DNA of 64,000 nucleotides from Paenibacillus sp. PL91 (GCF_012935325.2 NZ_JABBYG020000007.1:345463-409462); one strand, 5' to 3'; positions 1 through 8,572 are shown, counted from the stretch's first letter. The notes: generated by a model not told the origin, from the letters alone. A program made the numbers and translations.

Positions 1-589
1 TGAAGCGCACTGCTCGGAGGATATTCCGGAAGAGTGGGATCTTCAAGCGGTCGTTGATTACGCGCACGCAACCTTCCTGCAAGAAGGCTCCTTGTCCAAA
101 GAAGAAATTTGGGGCAAAGAGAAAGAAGAGATCATCGACTATATTTACGAAGAGGTCGTTGCTTCTTACGATGAGCGCGAGGAAGAGCTTGGAGCAGATA
201 CGATGCGCGAGTTCGAGAAGGTTGTTGTGCTTCGTGCGGTAGACAGCAAGTGGATGGACCACATCGATGCGATGGATCAGCTGCGTCAAGGTATCCATTT
301 GCGCGCATACGGCGGTACAGATCCGCTTCGCGAATATCAATTTGAAGGCTTCGAGATGTTCAAGGAAATGATCGAGAGCATTCAAGAGGAAGTTGCGCGG
401 TATATTATGAAGGCGCGCGTGGAGAGCAACCTGGAGCGTCAAGAGGTAGCTCAAGGCCAAACGACGACAACAAGCGGCGGCGGAGAAGCGGTTGAGAAGC
501 GTCCGGCTAAGCGCGAGGAGCGCGTTGGCCGCAATGATGCATGCCCGTGCGGCAGCGGCAAAAAGTATAAGCAATGCCACGGCAAGTAA
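1..589 (+). CDS. secA: Protein translocase ATPase SecA, C-terminal part (5' end outside window)
   Basis: SecA is the ATPase motor that drives preproteins through the SecYEG channel at the cytoplasmic membrane. Only the last ~195 codons are present, reading from base 2 with no start in the window. The segment carries the helical scaffold/wing text expected near the SecA C terminus (VDSKWMDHIDAMDQLRQGI, then HLRAYGGTDPLREYQFEGF). It ends in a Zn-binding SEC-C tail, CPCGSGKKYKQCHGK, preceded by a Gly/Thr-rich linker and a basic stretch. The SEC-C motif CxCxSx(n)CH binds zinc and contacts SecB or ribosomes in characterised SecAs. prfB follows 68 bases downstream, the same order as in Bacillus subtilis. 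The identification is secure; nothing can be said about the ATPase motifs, which lie upstream. Confidence 0.97.
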   Translation, partial: EAHCSEDIPEEWDLQAVVDYAHATFLQEGSLSKEEIWGKEKEEIIDYIYEEVVASYDEREEELGADTMREFEKVVVLRAVDSKWMDHIDAMDQLRQGIHLRAYGGTDPLREYQFEGFEMFKEMIESIQEEVARYIMKARVESNLERQEVAQGQTTTTSGGGEAVEKRPAKREERVGRNDACPCGSGKKYKQCHGK

Positions 590-657
590 GGAACGGCGTT
601 AGTCGCCGCAGCATACGGTAAGGCATTGAAGAAATATTTTGAGGTGAAGCTGAAGCT

Positions 658-1765
658 ATGATAGACATAACGGTTAAACAAGACCTGCGTGAAATGGCCA
701 AGCGGCTCCAAGAGCTCAGGGGGTCTCTTTGACTTAGATCTTAAGCAGGAGATTATTGCGAATTTCGAAGAAAAGATGACGCTGCCTGATTTTTGGGATG
801 ACAATGAAAAAGCGCAAAGCGTTATTTCAGAACTCAATGCGGTGAAGTCGGTCGTCGATCATTACGATGGACTGAATAACGAGCAGGAAGAGCTTCAGAT
901 GATGCTGGAGCTGGCGGAAGACGAGAGCGACGAGTCGCTTGCAGCGGACGTCGTAAGCGGCGTAGCGAAGCTGATGCGGAAGGTGAGCGATTTTGAGCTG
1001 CAACTGCTCCTTAATCAGCCTTACGATAAGCTGAACGCCATTCTCGAGCTTCATCCTGGTGCCGGCGGCACCGAGTCGCAGGACTGGGGCCTCATGCTGT
1101 ACAGGATGTATACGCGCTGGGCGGAGAAGAGCGGCTTCAAGGTGGAGCTGCTTGATTACTTGCCTGGCGATGAGGCGGGCATAAAGAGTGTGACTATTTT
1201 GGTCAAAGGCTTTAATGCTTACGGCTACTTGAAAGCGGAGAAGGGCGTGCACCGGCTTGTTCGTATTTCACCGTTCGATTCGGCGGGCCGTCGCCATACG
1301 TCGTTTGCTTCCTGTGACGTTGTTCCGGAAATCGACGATAGTATCGAGATAGAGATTCGCACCGAGGATTTGAAGGTGGATACGTACCGGGCGAGCGGAG
1401 CGGGCGGACAGCACGTCAACAAGACGGAGTCAGCTATCCGGATTACGCACATTCCATCGGGAATCGTAGTCGCTTGCCAGCAGGAGCGTTCGCAAATCCA
1501 GAACCGGGAAAAGGCAATGAAGATGCTTCGTTCCAAGCTGTATGAGAGGAAGATCGAGGAGCAGATCAAGCACTTGGCGGAAATTCGCGGCGAGCAATCG
1601 GAGATTGCTTGGGGCAGCCAGATTCGTTCCTACGTATTCCATCCTTACAGCATGGTGAAGGATCACCGCACATCGGTGGAGACCGGAAATGTCGGCGCGG
1701 TTATGGATGGCGACATCGATGCATTTATCGATGGATATTTGCGTCACCAGATTCGCCATGATTAA
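658..1765 (+). CDS. prfB: Peptide chain release factor 2 (RF2), expressed by programmed +1 frameshift
   Basis: RF2 terminates translation at UGA and UAA. The first frame opens with ATG at 658 and stops after 24 codons at TGA 730-732. The slippery site is complete: an internal Shine-Dalgarno-like AGGGGG (718-723), then CTT TGA C. Skipping T730 continues in the second frame from GAC 731 to 1765, giving a 368-residue product, the normal RF2 size. The body has the RF2 anticodon-mimic SPF (VRISPFDSAGRRHTSFAS) and the catalytic GGQ at residues 249-251 (SGAGGQHVNK). A naive caller would start at the in-frame GTG at 689, which gives an artificial N terminus. In the family, low RF2 allows slow UGA decoding and so more frameshifting, an autoregulatory loop. 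It lies downstream of secA and ends at a hairpin terminator at 1780-1820. Confidence 0.97.
718..733 (+). other. RF2 programmed +1 ribosomal frameshift site
   Basis: AGGGGG (718-723) acts as an internal Shine-Dalgarno. It is followed by TCT, the slippery codon CTT (727-729) and the in-frame stop TGA with a 3' C (730-733), the context in which UGA is read poorly. The arrangement matches the classical RF2 element. The zero frame is open upstream from ATG 658, and the +1 frame is open downstream to 1765. Confidence 0.95.
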
Positions 1766-1779
1766 TCTATAGAAATAGG

Positions 1780-1820
1780 GAAGAGTTCCAACACGGCTAG
1801 CTTGTGGAGCTCTTCTTTTT
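1780..1820 (+). terminator. Intrinsic terminator after prfB
   Basis: Arm GAAGAGTTCCA (1780-1790) pairs with TGGAGCTCTTC (1805-1815) with one mismatch and is followed directly by TTTTT (1816-1820). It lies inside the 5' extension of the next open frame, so it also argues that the next gene starts at ATG 1852 and not at the upstream GTG 1804. Confidence 0.8.
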
Positions 1821-1851
1821 GCGAAAATCAGCTTGCAAGGAGATTGAAGGC

Positions 1852-2757
1852 ATGAGTGAAGGCACGGTCAGTGAGGGCGCGATGAAACGGAGAAAAGGTG
1901 GACGAAGCTTAAGTCCGCGGGCACAGTCGGTATGGAGCATTGTCCAGCTTCTGATCGGCTCGGTTATTGTGGCGATCAGCTTCAATATGTTCATGGTGCC
2001 GAGTGGAATTGCTTCGGGCGGAGTATCCGGTGTATCTATCCTCGTACAAAGATTAACGGGCATTACGCCGGCGCTAACGCAATGGGCAATCAATATTCCG
2101 CTGTTTATCGCTGGCTTATGGCTGCTCGGTAAACGGTTTGCGGTAAAAACAGCGCTCGGCTCGGTCATCCTGCCGTTGTTTGTGCTCCTGACGGACGGTT
2201 GGCCCTCGCCAACCGATAATCCGCTTCTGGCGGCTATATACGGCGGTATCGGAGTCGGGCTTGGACTTGGCCTTGTGTTCCGTGGTGGTGCGTCTACCGG
2301 CGGGCTGGATTTGGCAGCTCAAATCCTGCATCGCTATACCGGACTTCCGCTAAGCCTTGCGATTGTTTGCTTTGACGGATGTGTTATCGCGGCAGCAGGT
2401 ATCATTATATCCCCCGAGGTAGCGCTGTACGCGCTCATTGGGTTGTTTGTAACGAGCAAGACGATTGATTTTGTGCAAAGCGGTCTTCAGCTGTCTAAAG
2501 TGGCCTTTATTATAAGCGATCAATCAGAGGCTGTCGCCGAATCGATATTGAATGATTTGGATCGGGGCTTGACGCGGCTCGACGGCCACGGCGGCTATAC
2601 GGGGGCAGGGCGTACGGTGCTTATGGTCGTCGTTGGGCAAAATGAGGTGCCGAAGCTGAAGCAGCTCGTGCGGGCGATTGATCCCGGCGCTTTTGTTATT
2701 ATCAGCAATACGGCAGAGGTGCTCGGGCAAGGGTTTAAGCTGGAGAGCAATGGATGA
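1852..2757 (+). CDS. YitT family membrane protein (DUF161 plus DUF2179)
   Basis: This is a 301-residue integral membrane protein. After a basic N terminus, five or so hydrophobic segments span residues ~25-205, including the family-typical NMFMVPSGIASGGVSG and GLVFRGGASTGGLDL stretches. A soluble C-terminal DUF2179 domain follows (residues ~215-301), with its GRGLTRLDGHGGYTG-like core and a VIISNTAEVLGQGF ending. Bacilli carry several YitT paralogues; their biochemical activity is not established. The start at ATG 1852 is chosen because AAGGAG (1837-1842) lies nine bases upstream and because an earlier GTG (1804) would put the prfB terminator inside the gene. A terminator at 2781-2830 closes the unit, which appears monocistronic. 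Family assignment is firm; function is unknown. Confidence 0.88.
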   Translation: MSEGTVSEGAMKRRKGGRSLSPRAQSVWSIVQLLIGSVIVAISFNMFMVPSGIASGGVSGVSILVQRLTGITPALTQWAINIPLFIAGLWLLGKRFAVKTALGSVILPLFVLLTDGWPSPTDNPLLAAIYGGIGVGLGLGLVFRGGASTGGLDLAAQILHRYTGLPLSLAIVCFDGCVIAAAGIIISPEVALYALIGLFVTSKTIDFVQSGLQLSKVAFIISDQSEAVAESILNDLDRGLTRLDGHGGYTGAGRTVLMVVVGQNEVPKLKQLVRAIDPGAFVIISNTAEVLGQGFKLESNG

Positions 2758-2780
2758 TGCCCCATCACCGCTGATCGCAT

Positions 2781-2830
2781 AAGAGTCTATGAACAGCTGA
2801 TACAGCAGGTTCATAAACTCTTATTTTTTT
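2781..2830 (+). terminator. Intrinsic terminator after the YitT-family gene
   Basis: AAGAGTCTATGAAC (2781-2794) pairs with GTTCATAAACTCTT (2809-2822), interrupted by a small internal mismatch. The stem is followed by A and a run of seven T. Confidence 0.8.
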
Positions 2831-2910
2831 ACATAAAGCACGATAAGTTGAACAGCATTCCGCCTCTTGGAACTGGGCATTTTTGTTCATATAATCGCTT
2901 CAATTGTTCG

Positions 2911-2946
2911 TTGTATTATTATGAATTCGAATGTATAATAATACGA
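2911..2946 (+). promoter_or_regulatory. argC promoter embedded in a palindromic ArgR/AhrC-like operator
   Basis: A sigma-A promoter TTGTAT (2911-2916), a 17-base spacer and a perfect TATAAT (2934-2939) lie inside an imperfect palindrome. The arms GTATTATTAT (2913-2922) and ATAATAATAC (2935-2944) flank a palindromic centre ATTCGAAT (2925-2932). The left part TATGAAT resembles the ARG-box half-site bound by ArgR/AhrC. An operator that covers both the -35 and -10 elements of the arginine operon would give direct repression by arginine. The palindrome and promoter are seen; the regulator is inferred from position and box similarity. Confidence 0.7.
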
Positions 2947-3011
2947 AACAATGTGCGTATTTCCATCAACTGCCGAATGTTGTACAATTATTAGTTGAGG
3001 AAGAAGACAAC

Positions 3012-3029
3012 CTTTCCGCATGCGGAAAG
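3012..3029. repeat. Perfect 18-base palindrome in the argC leader
   Basis: CTTTCCGCA followed immediately by its exact reverse complement TGCGGAAAG, about 65 bases downstream of the predicted argC transcription start and 80 bases before the argC ATG. It could be a second regulator site or a tight RNA hairpin. No poly-T follows, so it is not an intrinsic terminator. Confidence 0.5.
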
Positions 3030-3109
3030 AGCAATAGATAAAGCTGCAGCATGCTTGTCCGAGCATGGCGAAAGCCGTGTGCGGCATCTAGTTTCGGGGA
3101 GAGATTAAT

Positions 3110-4159
3110 ATGAGCACAAAGGTGAAAATAGCGATTATCGGTTCAACCGGCTACGGCGGTGTAGAGCTCATTCGACTGCTTGCATCCCATCCGCTGGCAG
3201 AGGTGACTTCAATCATCTCGTCCTCCAGCGCAGGTACGCCGATTACAGAGGGTTACCCGCATTTGACGAACATTCGTGAGGAGCTTCTCGACGATGTAGA
3301 TCCTGTCGCGATCAAAGCGAAAGCGGATGTCGTATTTCTTGCAACACCTGCGGGAGTTGCTGCCAAGCTGGTTCCGTCCTTGCTTGAGGCGGGCTTGAAA
3401 ATCATCGATTTGTCTGGAGACTTCCGCTTGAAATCGCCAGCGCTTTATGAACAGTGGTATAAGAAGCCGGCTGCGGATGAGGCATTTTTGAAGCAAGCGG
3501 TGTTTGGACTGGCGGAAATTTATAGGGACCAGGTGCTGGATGCTCCATTTATTTCGAATCCGGGCTGCTACCCGACTGCAACGCTGCTTGGACTTATCCC
3601 TGCGGTTAATGAGGGCTGGATCGATCCGGCTACCATTATTATCGATGCCAAATCGGGTGTTTCAGGTGCAGGACGCGGCGCATCGCTGGGCACTCATTAT
3701 TCAGAGCTTAATGAAAACTTGAAAGCTTATAAGCTTAATCAGCATCAACATGTTCCAGAAATCGAAATGGTGCTGTCTGATGCGGCGGGCAAGCCGGTCG
3801 TAACGACGTTTACGACACATCTTGTACCGATGACGCGCGGCATTATGTCCACGATGTACGCAACCATTCAGGGCGAGCGGAGCACAAAGGATTTTATCGA
3901 TCTATATCGTTCTTATTATGAAGGCCGCAGTTTTGTACGTATCCGTCCGGAAGGACAATGGCCGACTACGAAGGAAGTATGGGGCTCCAACTACTGCGAT
4001 ATCGGCTTTGCGGTCGATGAGCGCACGGGTCGTGTAACGATTGTATCGGTTATCGATAATCTGGTTAAAGGCGCAGCGGGTCAAGCGATTCAAAACTTGA
4101 ACCTGATGATGGGCTGGGACGAGACGTTTGGTCTGCAATTTGTTCCCGTTTATCCGTAA
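3110..4159 (+). CDS. argC: N-acetyl-gamma-glutamyl-phosphate reductase
   Basis: ArgC catalyses the NADPH-dependent reduction of N-acetylglutamyl phosphate to the semialdehyde, the third step from glutamate to ornithine. The 349-residue protein opens with a Rossmann dinucleotide-binding loop (IAIIGSTGYGGVELIRLL, residues ~7-24) and has the catalytic cysteine at C153 in the SNPGCYPTA signature. The C-terminal half carries the HQHVPEIE and FTTHLVPMTRGI stretches typical of the family. The start at ATG 3110 follows GGGGAGAG with normal spacing. It is the first gene of a seven-gene arginine operon and is preceded by a ~165-base leader and a promoter buried in an ArgR-like palindrome. Cytoplasmic. 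Nothing is unusual in the coding sequence. Confidence 0.97.
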   Translation: MSTKVKIAIIGSTGYGGVELIRLLASHPLAEVTSIISSSSAGTPITEGYPHLTNIREELLDDVDPVAIKAKADVVFLATPAGVAAKLVPSLLEAGLKIIDLSGDFRLKSPALYEQWYKKPAADEAFLKQAVFGLAEIYRDQVLDAPFISNPGCYPTATLLGLIPAVNEGWIDPATIIIDAKSGVSGAGRGASLGTHYSELNENLKAYKLNQHQHVPEIEMVLSDAAGKPVVTTFTTHLVPMTRGIMSTMYATIQGERSTKDFIDLYRSYYEGRSFVRIRPEGQWPTTKEVWGSNYCDIGFAVDERTGRVTIVSVIDNLVKGAAGQAIQNLNLMMGWDETFGLQFVPVYP

Positions 4160-4225
4160 ATAACGAAACATATCTTTTGAAATCATCATCCATACTCATA
4201 CAGGTGAAGGAGATACGATTTTACG

Positions 4226-5467
4226 ATGGGACAGGATCAAACAGCAGCCTTGTTCTCGGTCGTCGCAGACGGCTCGATAACAACGCCCCAAGGCTTTAAA
4301 GCAGGTGGATTGCACTGCGGTCTTAAAAAAACGACGCGCCATGATTTAGGCGCAATCGTATGCGAGGTTCCAGCGACGGCAGCAGGCGTATATACGACTA
4401 ACGTGTTTCAGGCTGCGCCGCTTCAAGTGACGCGAGAGAGCATCGGTTCGGGCGGCTTGCTGCGCGCTGTGCTCGTAAACAGCGGCAACGCGAATGCCTG
4501 CACAGGCAAGCAAGGCGAAGCGGACGCATACGAAATGCGCGCTAGATTCGCAGAGTCGATCGGCGTATCTGCGGATCACGTTGCGGTTGCATCGACTGGC
4601 GTTATCGGCGAGCTGCTTAAAATGGATAAAGTACGCGAAGGCATCGACGGCCTTCCGGCTAAGCTGGACGGAAATCGCGCTGGCGCGGACGACTTCTGCC
4701 AAGCGATACTGACGACGGATTTGGTGCAAAAGATGGTATGCGTCGAGCTGGAGCTGGACGGCAAAACCGTGTATGTGGCAGGTGCGGCTAAGGGCTCCGG
4801 CATGATTCACCCGAATATGGCCACGATGCTTGGATTCGTTACGACGGATGCGGCAATCGGCAGTGAGGCGCTTCAGCAATTGCTGCGCCAATCGACGGAT
4901 TTGACGTTTAATATGATTACAGTTGACGGCGATACGAGTACGAATGACATGCTTGTAGCTATGGCGAGCGGTCTTGCTGGCAATTCCGAGCTGACAGAAG
5001 CACACGCAGGCTGGGCAGCATTTGCGGCAGCGATCCGTCATGTATGCGAGGTGCTGGCGAAGGCGATCGCCCGCGATGGCGAAGGCGCGACGAAGCTGGT
5101 TGAGGTACAGGTGAATGGCGCGGTGAGCGATGATTCGGCACAAGCGATTGCGAAGACGGTTATCGGATCGTCGCTCGTGAAGTCAGCTGTGTTCGGCGCG
5201 GACGCGAATTGGGGCCGTATTATCGCGGCGGTGGGCCGTGCAGGCCAGCCGGTTAACCCGGAGACGGTTGATATCCGTCTAGGTGATATTTTGACATTGG
5301 AGAAATCTCGTCCTGTCGCGTTCGACGAAGAGATTGCCTTGGAATATTTGAAGGGCGATACGGTAGTGATTCGCGTGGATCTACATAATGGCGAAGGTAC
5401 AGCAACGGCATGGGGCTGCGATTTGACCTATGATTATGTGCGCATTAATGCGGCATATCGGACTTAG
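4226..5467 (+). CDS. argJ: Bifunctional glutamate N-acetyltransferase / amino-acid acetyltransferase
   Basis: ArgJ transfers the acetyl group from N-acetylornithine to glutamate, closing the acetyl cycle. Bifunctional members also use acetyl-CoA to make acetylglutamate de novo. The 413-residue proprotein has the autocleavage site in KGSGMIHPNMATMLGF, where the Thr after the Ala becomes the nucleophile of the beta chain, near residue 201. The N-terminal GGLHCGLKK stretch and the oxyanion-hole region (ASTGVIGELL) are also present. No separate argA is visible in the operon, which suggests, but does not prove, the bifunctional type. The ATG at 4226 follows a GGTGAAGGAG-like site. It lies 66 bases after argC and is followed by argB. 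A long open frame on the opposite strand is a coding shadow. Confidence 0.96.
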   Translation: MGQDQTAALFSVVADGSITTPQGFKAGGLHCGLKKTTRHDLGAIVCEVPATAAGVYTTNVFQAAPLQVTRESIGSGGLLRAVLVNSGNANACTGKQGEADAYEMRARFAESIGVSADHVAVASTGVIGELLKMDKVREGIDGLPAKLDGNRAGADDFCQAILTTDLVQKMVCVELELDGKTVYVAGAAKGSGMIHPNMATMLGFVTTDAAIGSEALQQLLRQSTDLTFNMITVDGDTSTNDMLVAMASGLAGNSELTEAHAGWAAFAAAIRHVCEVLAKAIARDGEGATKLVEVQVNGAVSDDSAQAIAKTVIGSSLVKSAVFGADANWGRIIAAVGRAGQPVNPETVDIRLGDILTLEKSRPVAFDEEIALEYLKGDTVVIRVDLHNGEGTATAWGCDLTYDYVRINAAYRT

Positions 5468-5498
5468 AGCAAAGAAGACGCTTGGAGGGTATGGAACA

Positions 5499-6305
5499 GT
5501 GACGGAGCAACGATTTGTAATGAAATGCGGAGGCAGCACGCTGGCGGCGCTTCCGAGCAGTTTTTTTGATGAGCTGCGCGAGCTGCAGCAAGCGGGCGTT
5601 CTCCCGGTTATCGTGCATGGCGGCGGCCCTGCCATATCGGATACGCTCGGCAAGCTAGGGATCGAGACGGGCTTCGTGAATGGGCTGCGCATAACGAGTG
5701 AAGCGGTGCTTGATGTTGTTGAGATGGTGCTTGCTGGCCGGATCAATAAAGAAATCGTTCGAAAAATTCAGATCAACGGCGCAAAAACGCTTGGCCTATC
5801 CGGTGTAGACGGCATGCTCATACAGGCTCAGCCTGTTGCAAACGCGGCGGAGATCGGCTTCGTAGGCGATGTCACGGACGTAAATGCCAAGGTTATCGAA
5901 GGTGTGATGGGGCTGGGCTACATACCGGTCATTGCTCCAATCGGGATTGATAGCGCGGGCCAGCGCTACAATATTAATGCAGATACGGCGGCAGGCGCGG
6001 TTGCGTCCCATCTTGGGGTAGAGCAAATGATCGTCGTCACGGACGTGCCGGGCATTTTGAAAACGGTGGATGGCCAGAAGCAGGTGCTCCCGGTTGTGAC
6101 CGTAGCCGAAATCGAAGAGATGATAACGAGCGGTGAAATTTACGGCGGCATGATTCCAAAAGTGCGTGCAGCCATTCAGTGTATACAGGGTCGCGTGCGC
6201 GAGGTCGTTATCGTAAGCGGCGAGGAGCCGGGCGTGCTGACGAGAGCTGTCCGCGAGGGCGGCGTAGGCACACGTATTGTTCAGACGAATGAAGGGCGGG
6301 TGTAA
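5499..6305 (+). CDS. argB: Acetylglutamate kinase
   Basis: ArgB phosphorylates N-acetylglutamate on its gamma-carboxyl, the second step of ornithine synthesis. The product is 268 residues. It shows the amino-acid-kinase ATP loop near the N terminus (VMKCGGSTL), the substrate loop VIVHGGGPAISDTLGKLGI and the NGLRIT segment, and later the VVTDVPGIL and GGMIPKVRAAI nucleotide-site stretches. I place the start at GTG 5499, because GGAGGG (5484-5489) precedes it at about nine bases. The frame is open from ATG 5430, but that start would overlap argJ and has no ribosome binding site. argD begins six bases after the stop, so translational coupling is likely. There is no long N-terminal helix of the arginine-inhibited hexameric type, so feedback sensitivity is uncertain. 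Confidence 0.95.
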   Translation: MTEQRFVMKCGGSTLAALPSSFFDELRELQQAGVLPVIVHGGGPAISDTLGKLGIETGFVNGLRITSEAVLDVVEMVLAGRINKEIVRKIQINGAKTLGLSGVDGMLIQAQPVANAAEIGFVGDVTDVNAKVIEGVMGLGYIPVIAPIGIDSAGQRYNINADTAAGAVASHLGVEQMIVVTDVPGILKTVDGQKQVLPVVTVAEIEEMITSGEIYGGMIPKVRAAIQCIQGRVREVVIVSGEEPGVLTRAVREGGVGTRIVQTNEGRV

Positions 6306-6311
6306 GGAAAG

Positions 6312-7514
6312 ATGAGCGAGACAAATACAGCAGCAGCTGTTGACCAGTCGTTGTTTCCAACCTATGCAAGATATCCGATGGCTTTGGTAAAGGGCGAAGG
6401 AAGCTGGCTGTGGGATGATAAAGGAAATAAATACCTCGATTTTATGAGCGGCATTGCCGTTACGAATCTCGGGCATGCTCCTAAACAGATCAAAGCGGCG
6501 CTTATCAAGCAGCTGGATGAGCTGTGGCATGTCTCGAACCTGTTCCATATCCCGAACCAAGCGGAAGCGGGCAAGCTCATCACGGATAATAGCTGTGCGG
6601 ATGCTGTGTTCTTCTGTAACTCAGGCGCTGAGGCGAACGAAGCGGCAATCAAGCTGGCACGCCGTTATAACCAGAAGGTGCTGAACAACGGCCGTTTTGA
6701 AATTATTACGTTCGAACAATCGTTCCATGGACGCACCCTTGCGACGCTTACGGCAACGGGCCAAGCAAAGGTGAAGGAAGGTTTTGCGCCGCTGCCTGAA
6801 GGGTTCAAAACGATTCCGCTTAACGATTTGGCTGCGCTTGAGGCAGCTGTTTCGGAACAGACCGCAGCGGTTATGCTGGAGATGGTACAGGCGGAGGGCG
6901 GCATTCATCCGGTTGACCCAGCCTACATGAAAGAGCTTGTCGCATTGTGCGAGAAGCAAGGCATCCTGCTTATTGTGGATGAGATTCAAACAGGCATGGG
7001 CCGTACAGGCAAGCTGTTCGCTTATGAGCATTACGGCATTGAGCCGGATATTTTTACGATGGCAAAAGGTCTCGGCAGCGGGTTCCCGGTTGGCGCGATG
7101 GCAGCGAAGGAAAAGCTGCGCGAAGGCTTCACGGCAGGCAGCCATGGCTCGACGTTCGGCGGAACGCCGATTGCGACAGCAGTCGTCAAAGCGACGCTTG
7201 AGACGATCGTCGGCGAAGGCTTGTCCGAGCGCGCGGCGCAAAAAGGCGAGTATTTGATGGCGCAGCTTCGGGAAAAGCTGGCTGGCAATGCTTTTGTCCA
7301 GGAGGTTCGCGGTCTTGGCCTGCTTGTCGGCATTGAATGCGCGGAGCCGATTGCAGATATTTTGAATCAGGCGCAGGAACGCGGATTGATTGCGATCTCA
7401 GCAGGCCCGAACGTTATCCGCCTATTGCCTAATTTACTCGTCACGGATGAAGAAATCGATACGGCTGTAGCGATCTTAGCAGATCTGCTGGAAGCGAAGC
7501 GGCCTGCCGTTTAA
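6312..7514 (+). CDS. argD: Acetylornithine aminotransferase
   Basis: ArgD is a pyridoxal-phosphate class III aminotransferase that converts N-acetylglutamate semialdehyde to N-acetylornithine with glutamate as donor. The 400-residue sequence has the CNSGAEANEAAIKLAR cofactor-phosphate loop (residues ~102-117), the VDEIQTGMGRTGKLFA signature, and the Schiff-base lysine in FTMAKGLGSGFPVGA (near residue 251). The C-terminal RLLPNLLVTDEEID stretch is also typical. The ATG at 6312 follows AAGGAAAG and lies six bases after the argB stop. It is fourth in the arg operon. Related ornithine or GABA aminotransferases share the fold, but the operon context settles the assignment. Confidence 0.96.
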   Translation: MSETNTAAAVDQSLFPTYARYPMALVKGEGSWLWDDKGNKYLDFMSGIAVTNLGHAPKQIKAALIKQLDELWHVSNLFHIPNQAEAGKLITDNSCADAVFFCNSGAEANEAAIKLARRYNQKVLNNGRFEIITFEQSFHGRTLATLTATGQAKVKEGFAPLPEGFKTIPLNDLAALEAAVSEQTAAVMLEMVQAEGGIHPVDPAYMKELVALCEKQGILLIVDEIQTGMGRTGKLFAYEHYGIEPDIFTMAKGLGSGFPVGAMAAKEKLREGFTAGSHGSTFGGTPIATAVVKATLETIVGEGLSERAAQKGEYLMAQLREKLAGNAFVQEVRGLGLLVGIECAEPIADILNQAQERGLIAISAGPNVIRLLPNLLVTDEEIDTAVAILADLLEAKRPAV

Positions 7515-7560
7515 CAACATAAGAAAGCAAATTGCTTGAACCTGAAGGAGGGCTTCACCA

Positions 7561-8520
7561 ATGCAAGGAACTGTAAATGAGGAGTTGGCGCAAAGCTTGA
7601 AGGGGCGCGACTTTCTAATGCTGGTTGATTTCAAGCCGGAGGAAATCCGTTACTTGATCGACCTCGCGATTGATTTGAAGCAAAAACAAAAAGCAGGCGA
7701 AACGCACCATGTGCTAAAAGGGAAGACGCTTGGCATGATTTTCGAAAAATCTTCGACACGCACGCGCGTTTCGTTCGAAGTTGGGATGTATCAGCTTGGC
7801 GGACAAGGACTTTTCCTTAGCGGAAATGATCTGCAAATCGGCCGAGGCGAGACGATCTGGGATACCGCTCAGACGCTGTCCCGCTATTTGGACGGTATTA
7901 TGATTCGTACATTCGCGCACCGCAAAGTGGTTGAACTGGCTCGCGGAGCAACGATTCCGGTTATCAACGGATTGACGGATTTGTCGCATCCTTGCCAGGC
8001 GCTCGCGGATTACCAAACGATTCTTGAGCACAAGGGCCGCTTGGAAGGCTTGAAAATCGCCTACATCGGCGACGGCAACAACATGACGCATTCCCTGCTC
8101 ATGGGTGCGGCTAAGCTTGGACTGCATATGTCCGTAGCGACGCCAGAGGGCTATGAGCCGGATTCCGATATTATTAAACAAACGAAGGATCATGCTGCTG
8201 AGACAGGCTCGCAAATTCATATTTGCCGCGATCCGAAGGAAGCGATTGCCGATGCCGATATCGTGTACACGGATGTGTGGGCGAGCATGGGGCAAGAAGC
8301 GGAGCAGAAGGAACGCGAGGTGGCATTTGCCGCTTATCAGGTGAATGAGGCGCTAATGAAATATGCGAAGAAGGATCATCTCTTCATGCACTGCTTGCCG
8401 GCGCATCGCGGCGAAGAAGTAAGCGAGGGCGTTATCGACGGCGACCAATCGATTATTTTTGACCAGGCAGAAAACCGTCTTCATGCGCAAAAAGCGATTA
8501 TGGCAGCGATTATGGCCTAG
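7561..8520 (+). CDS. argF: Ornithine carbamoyltransferase
   Basis: ArgF makes citrulline from ornithine and carbamoyl phosphate. The 319-residue sequence has the carbamoyl-phosphate loop STRTR (FEKSSTRTRVSFE, around residue 63), the HPCQALAD motif in the middle, and the ornithine-side motif FMHCLPAHRGEEV near the C terminus. A good GGAGGG site precedes ATG 7561. The gene follows argD by 46 bases. No carAB genes are found inside this operon, so carbamoyl phosphate must come from elsewhere; in B. subtilis the order is argCJBD-carAB-argF. The catabolic enzyme ArcB is similar, but the absence of arcA/arcC neighbours favours the biosynthetic role. Confidence 0.96.
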   Translation: MQGTVNEELAQSLKGRDFLMLVDFKPEEIRYLIDLAIDLKQKQKAGETHHVLKGKTLGMIFEKSSTRTRVSFEVGMYQLGGQGLFLSGNDLQIGRGETIWDTAQTLSRYLDGIMIRTFAHRKVVELARGATIPVINGLTDLSHPCQALADYQTILEHKGRLEGLKIAYIGDGNNMTHSLLMGAAKLGLHMSVATPEGYEPDSDIIKQTKDHAAETGSQIHICRDPKEAIADADIVYTDVWASMGQEAEQKEREVAFAAYQVNEALMKYAKKDHLFMHCLPAHRGEEVSEGVIDGDQSIIFDQAENRLHAQKAIMAAIMA

Positions 8521-8572
8521 CTTCAACGCTCTTAACTATATGAATTTATTCGAAGGGAAGTAATACACTACT

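Noticed and set aside
1804..1851. N-terminal extension of the YitT-family protein from GTG 1804
   Set aside because: The extension lies on the prfB terminator hairpin. ATG 1852 has its own AAGGAG.
4346..5143. 265-codon open frame antisense to argJ
   Set aside because: A shadow of argJ: no ribosome binding site, Arg/Cys/His-rich translation, and no family resemblance.
5430..5498. ATG 5430 as argB start
   Set aside because: It would overlap argJ by 38 bases and has no ribosome binding site. GTG 5499 has GGAGGG at good spacing and gives a normal-length ArgB.
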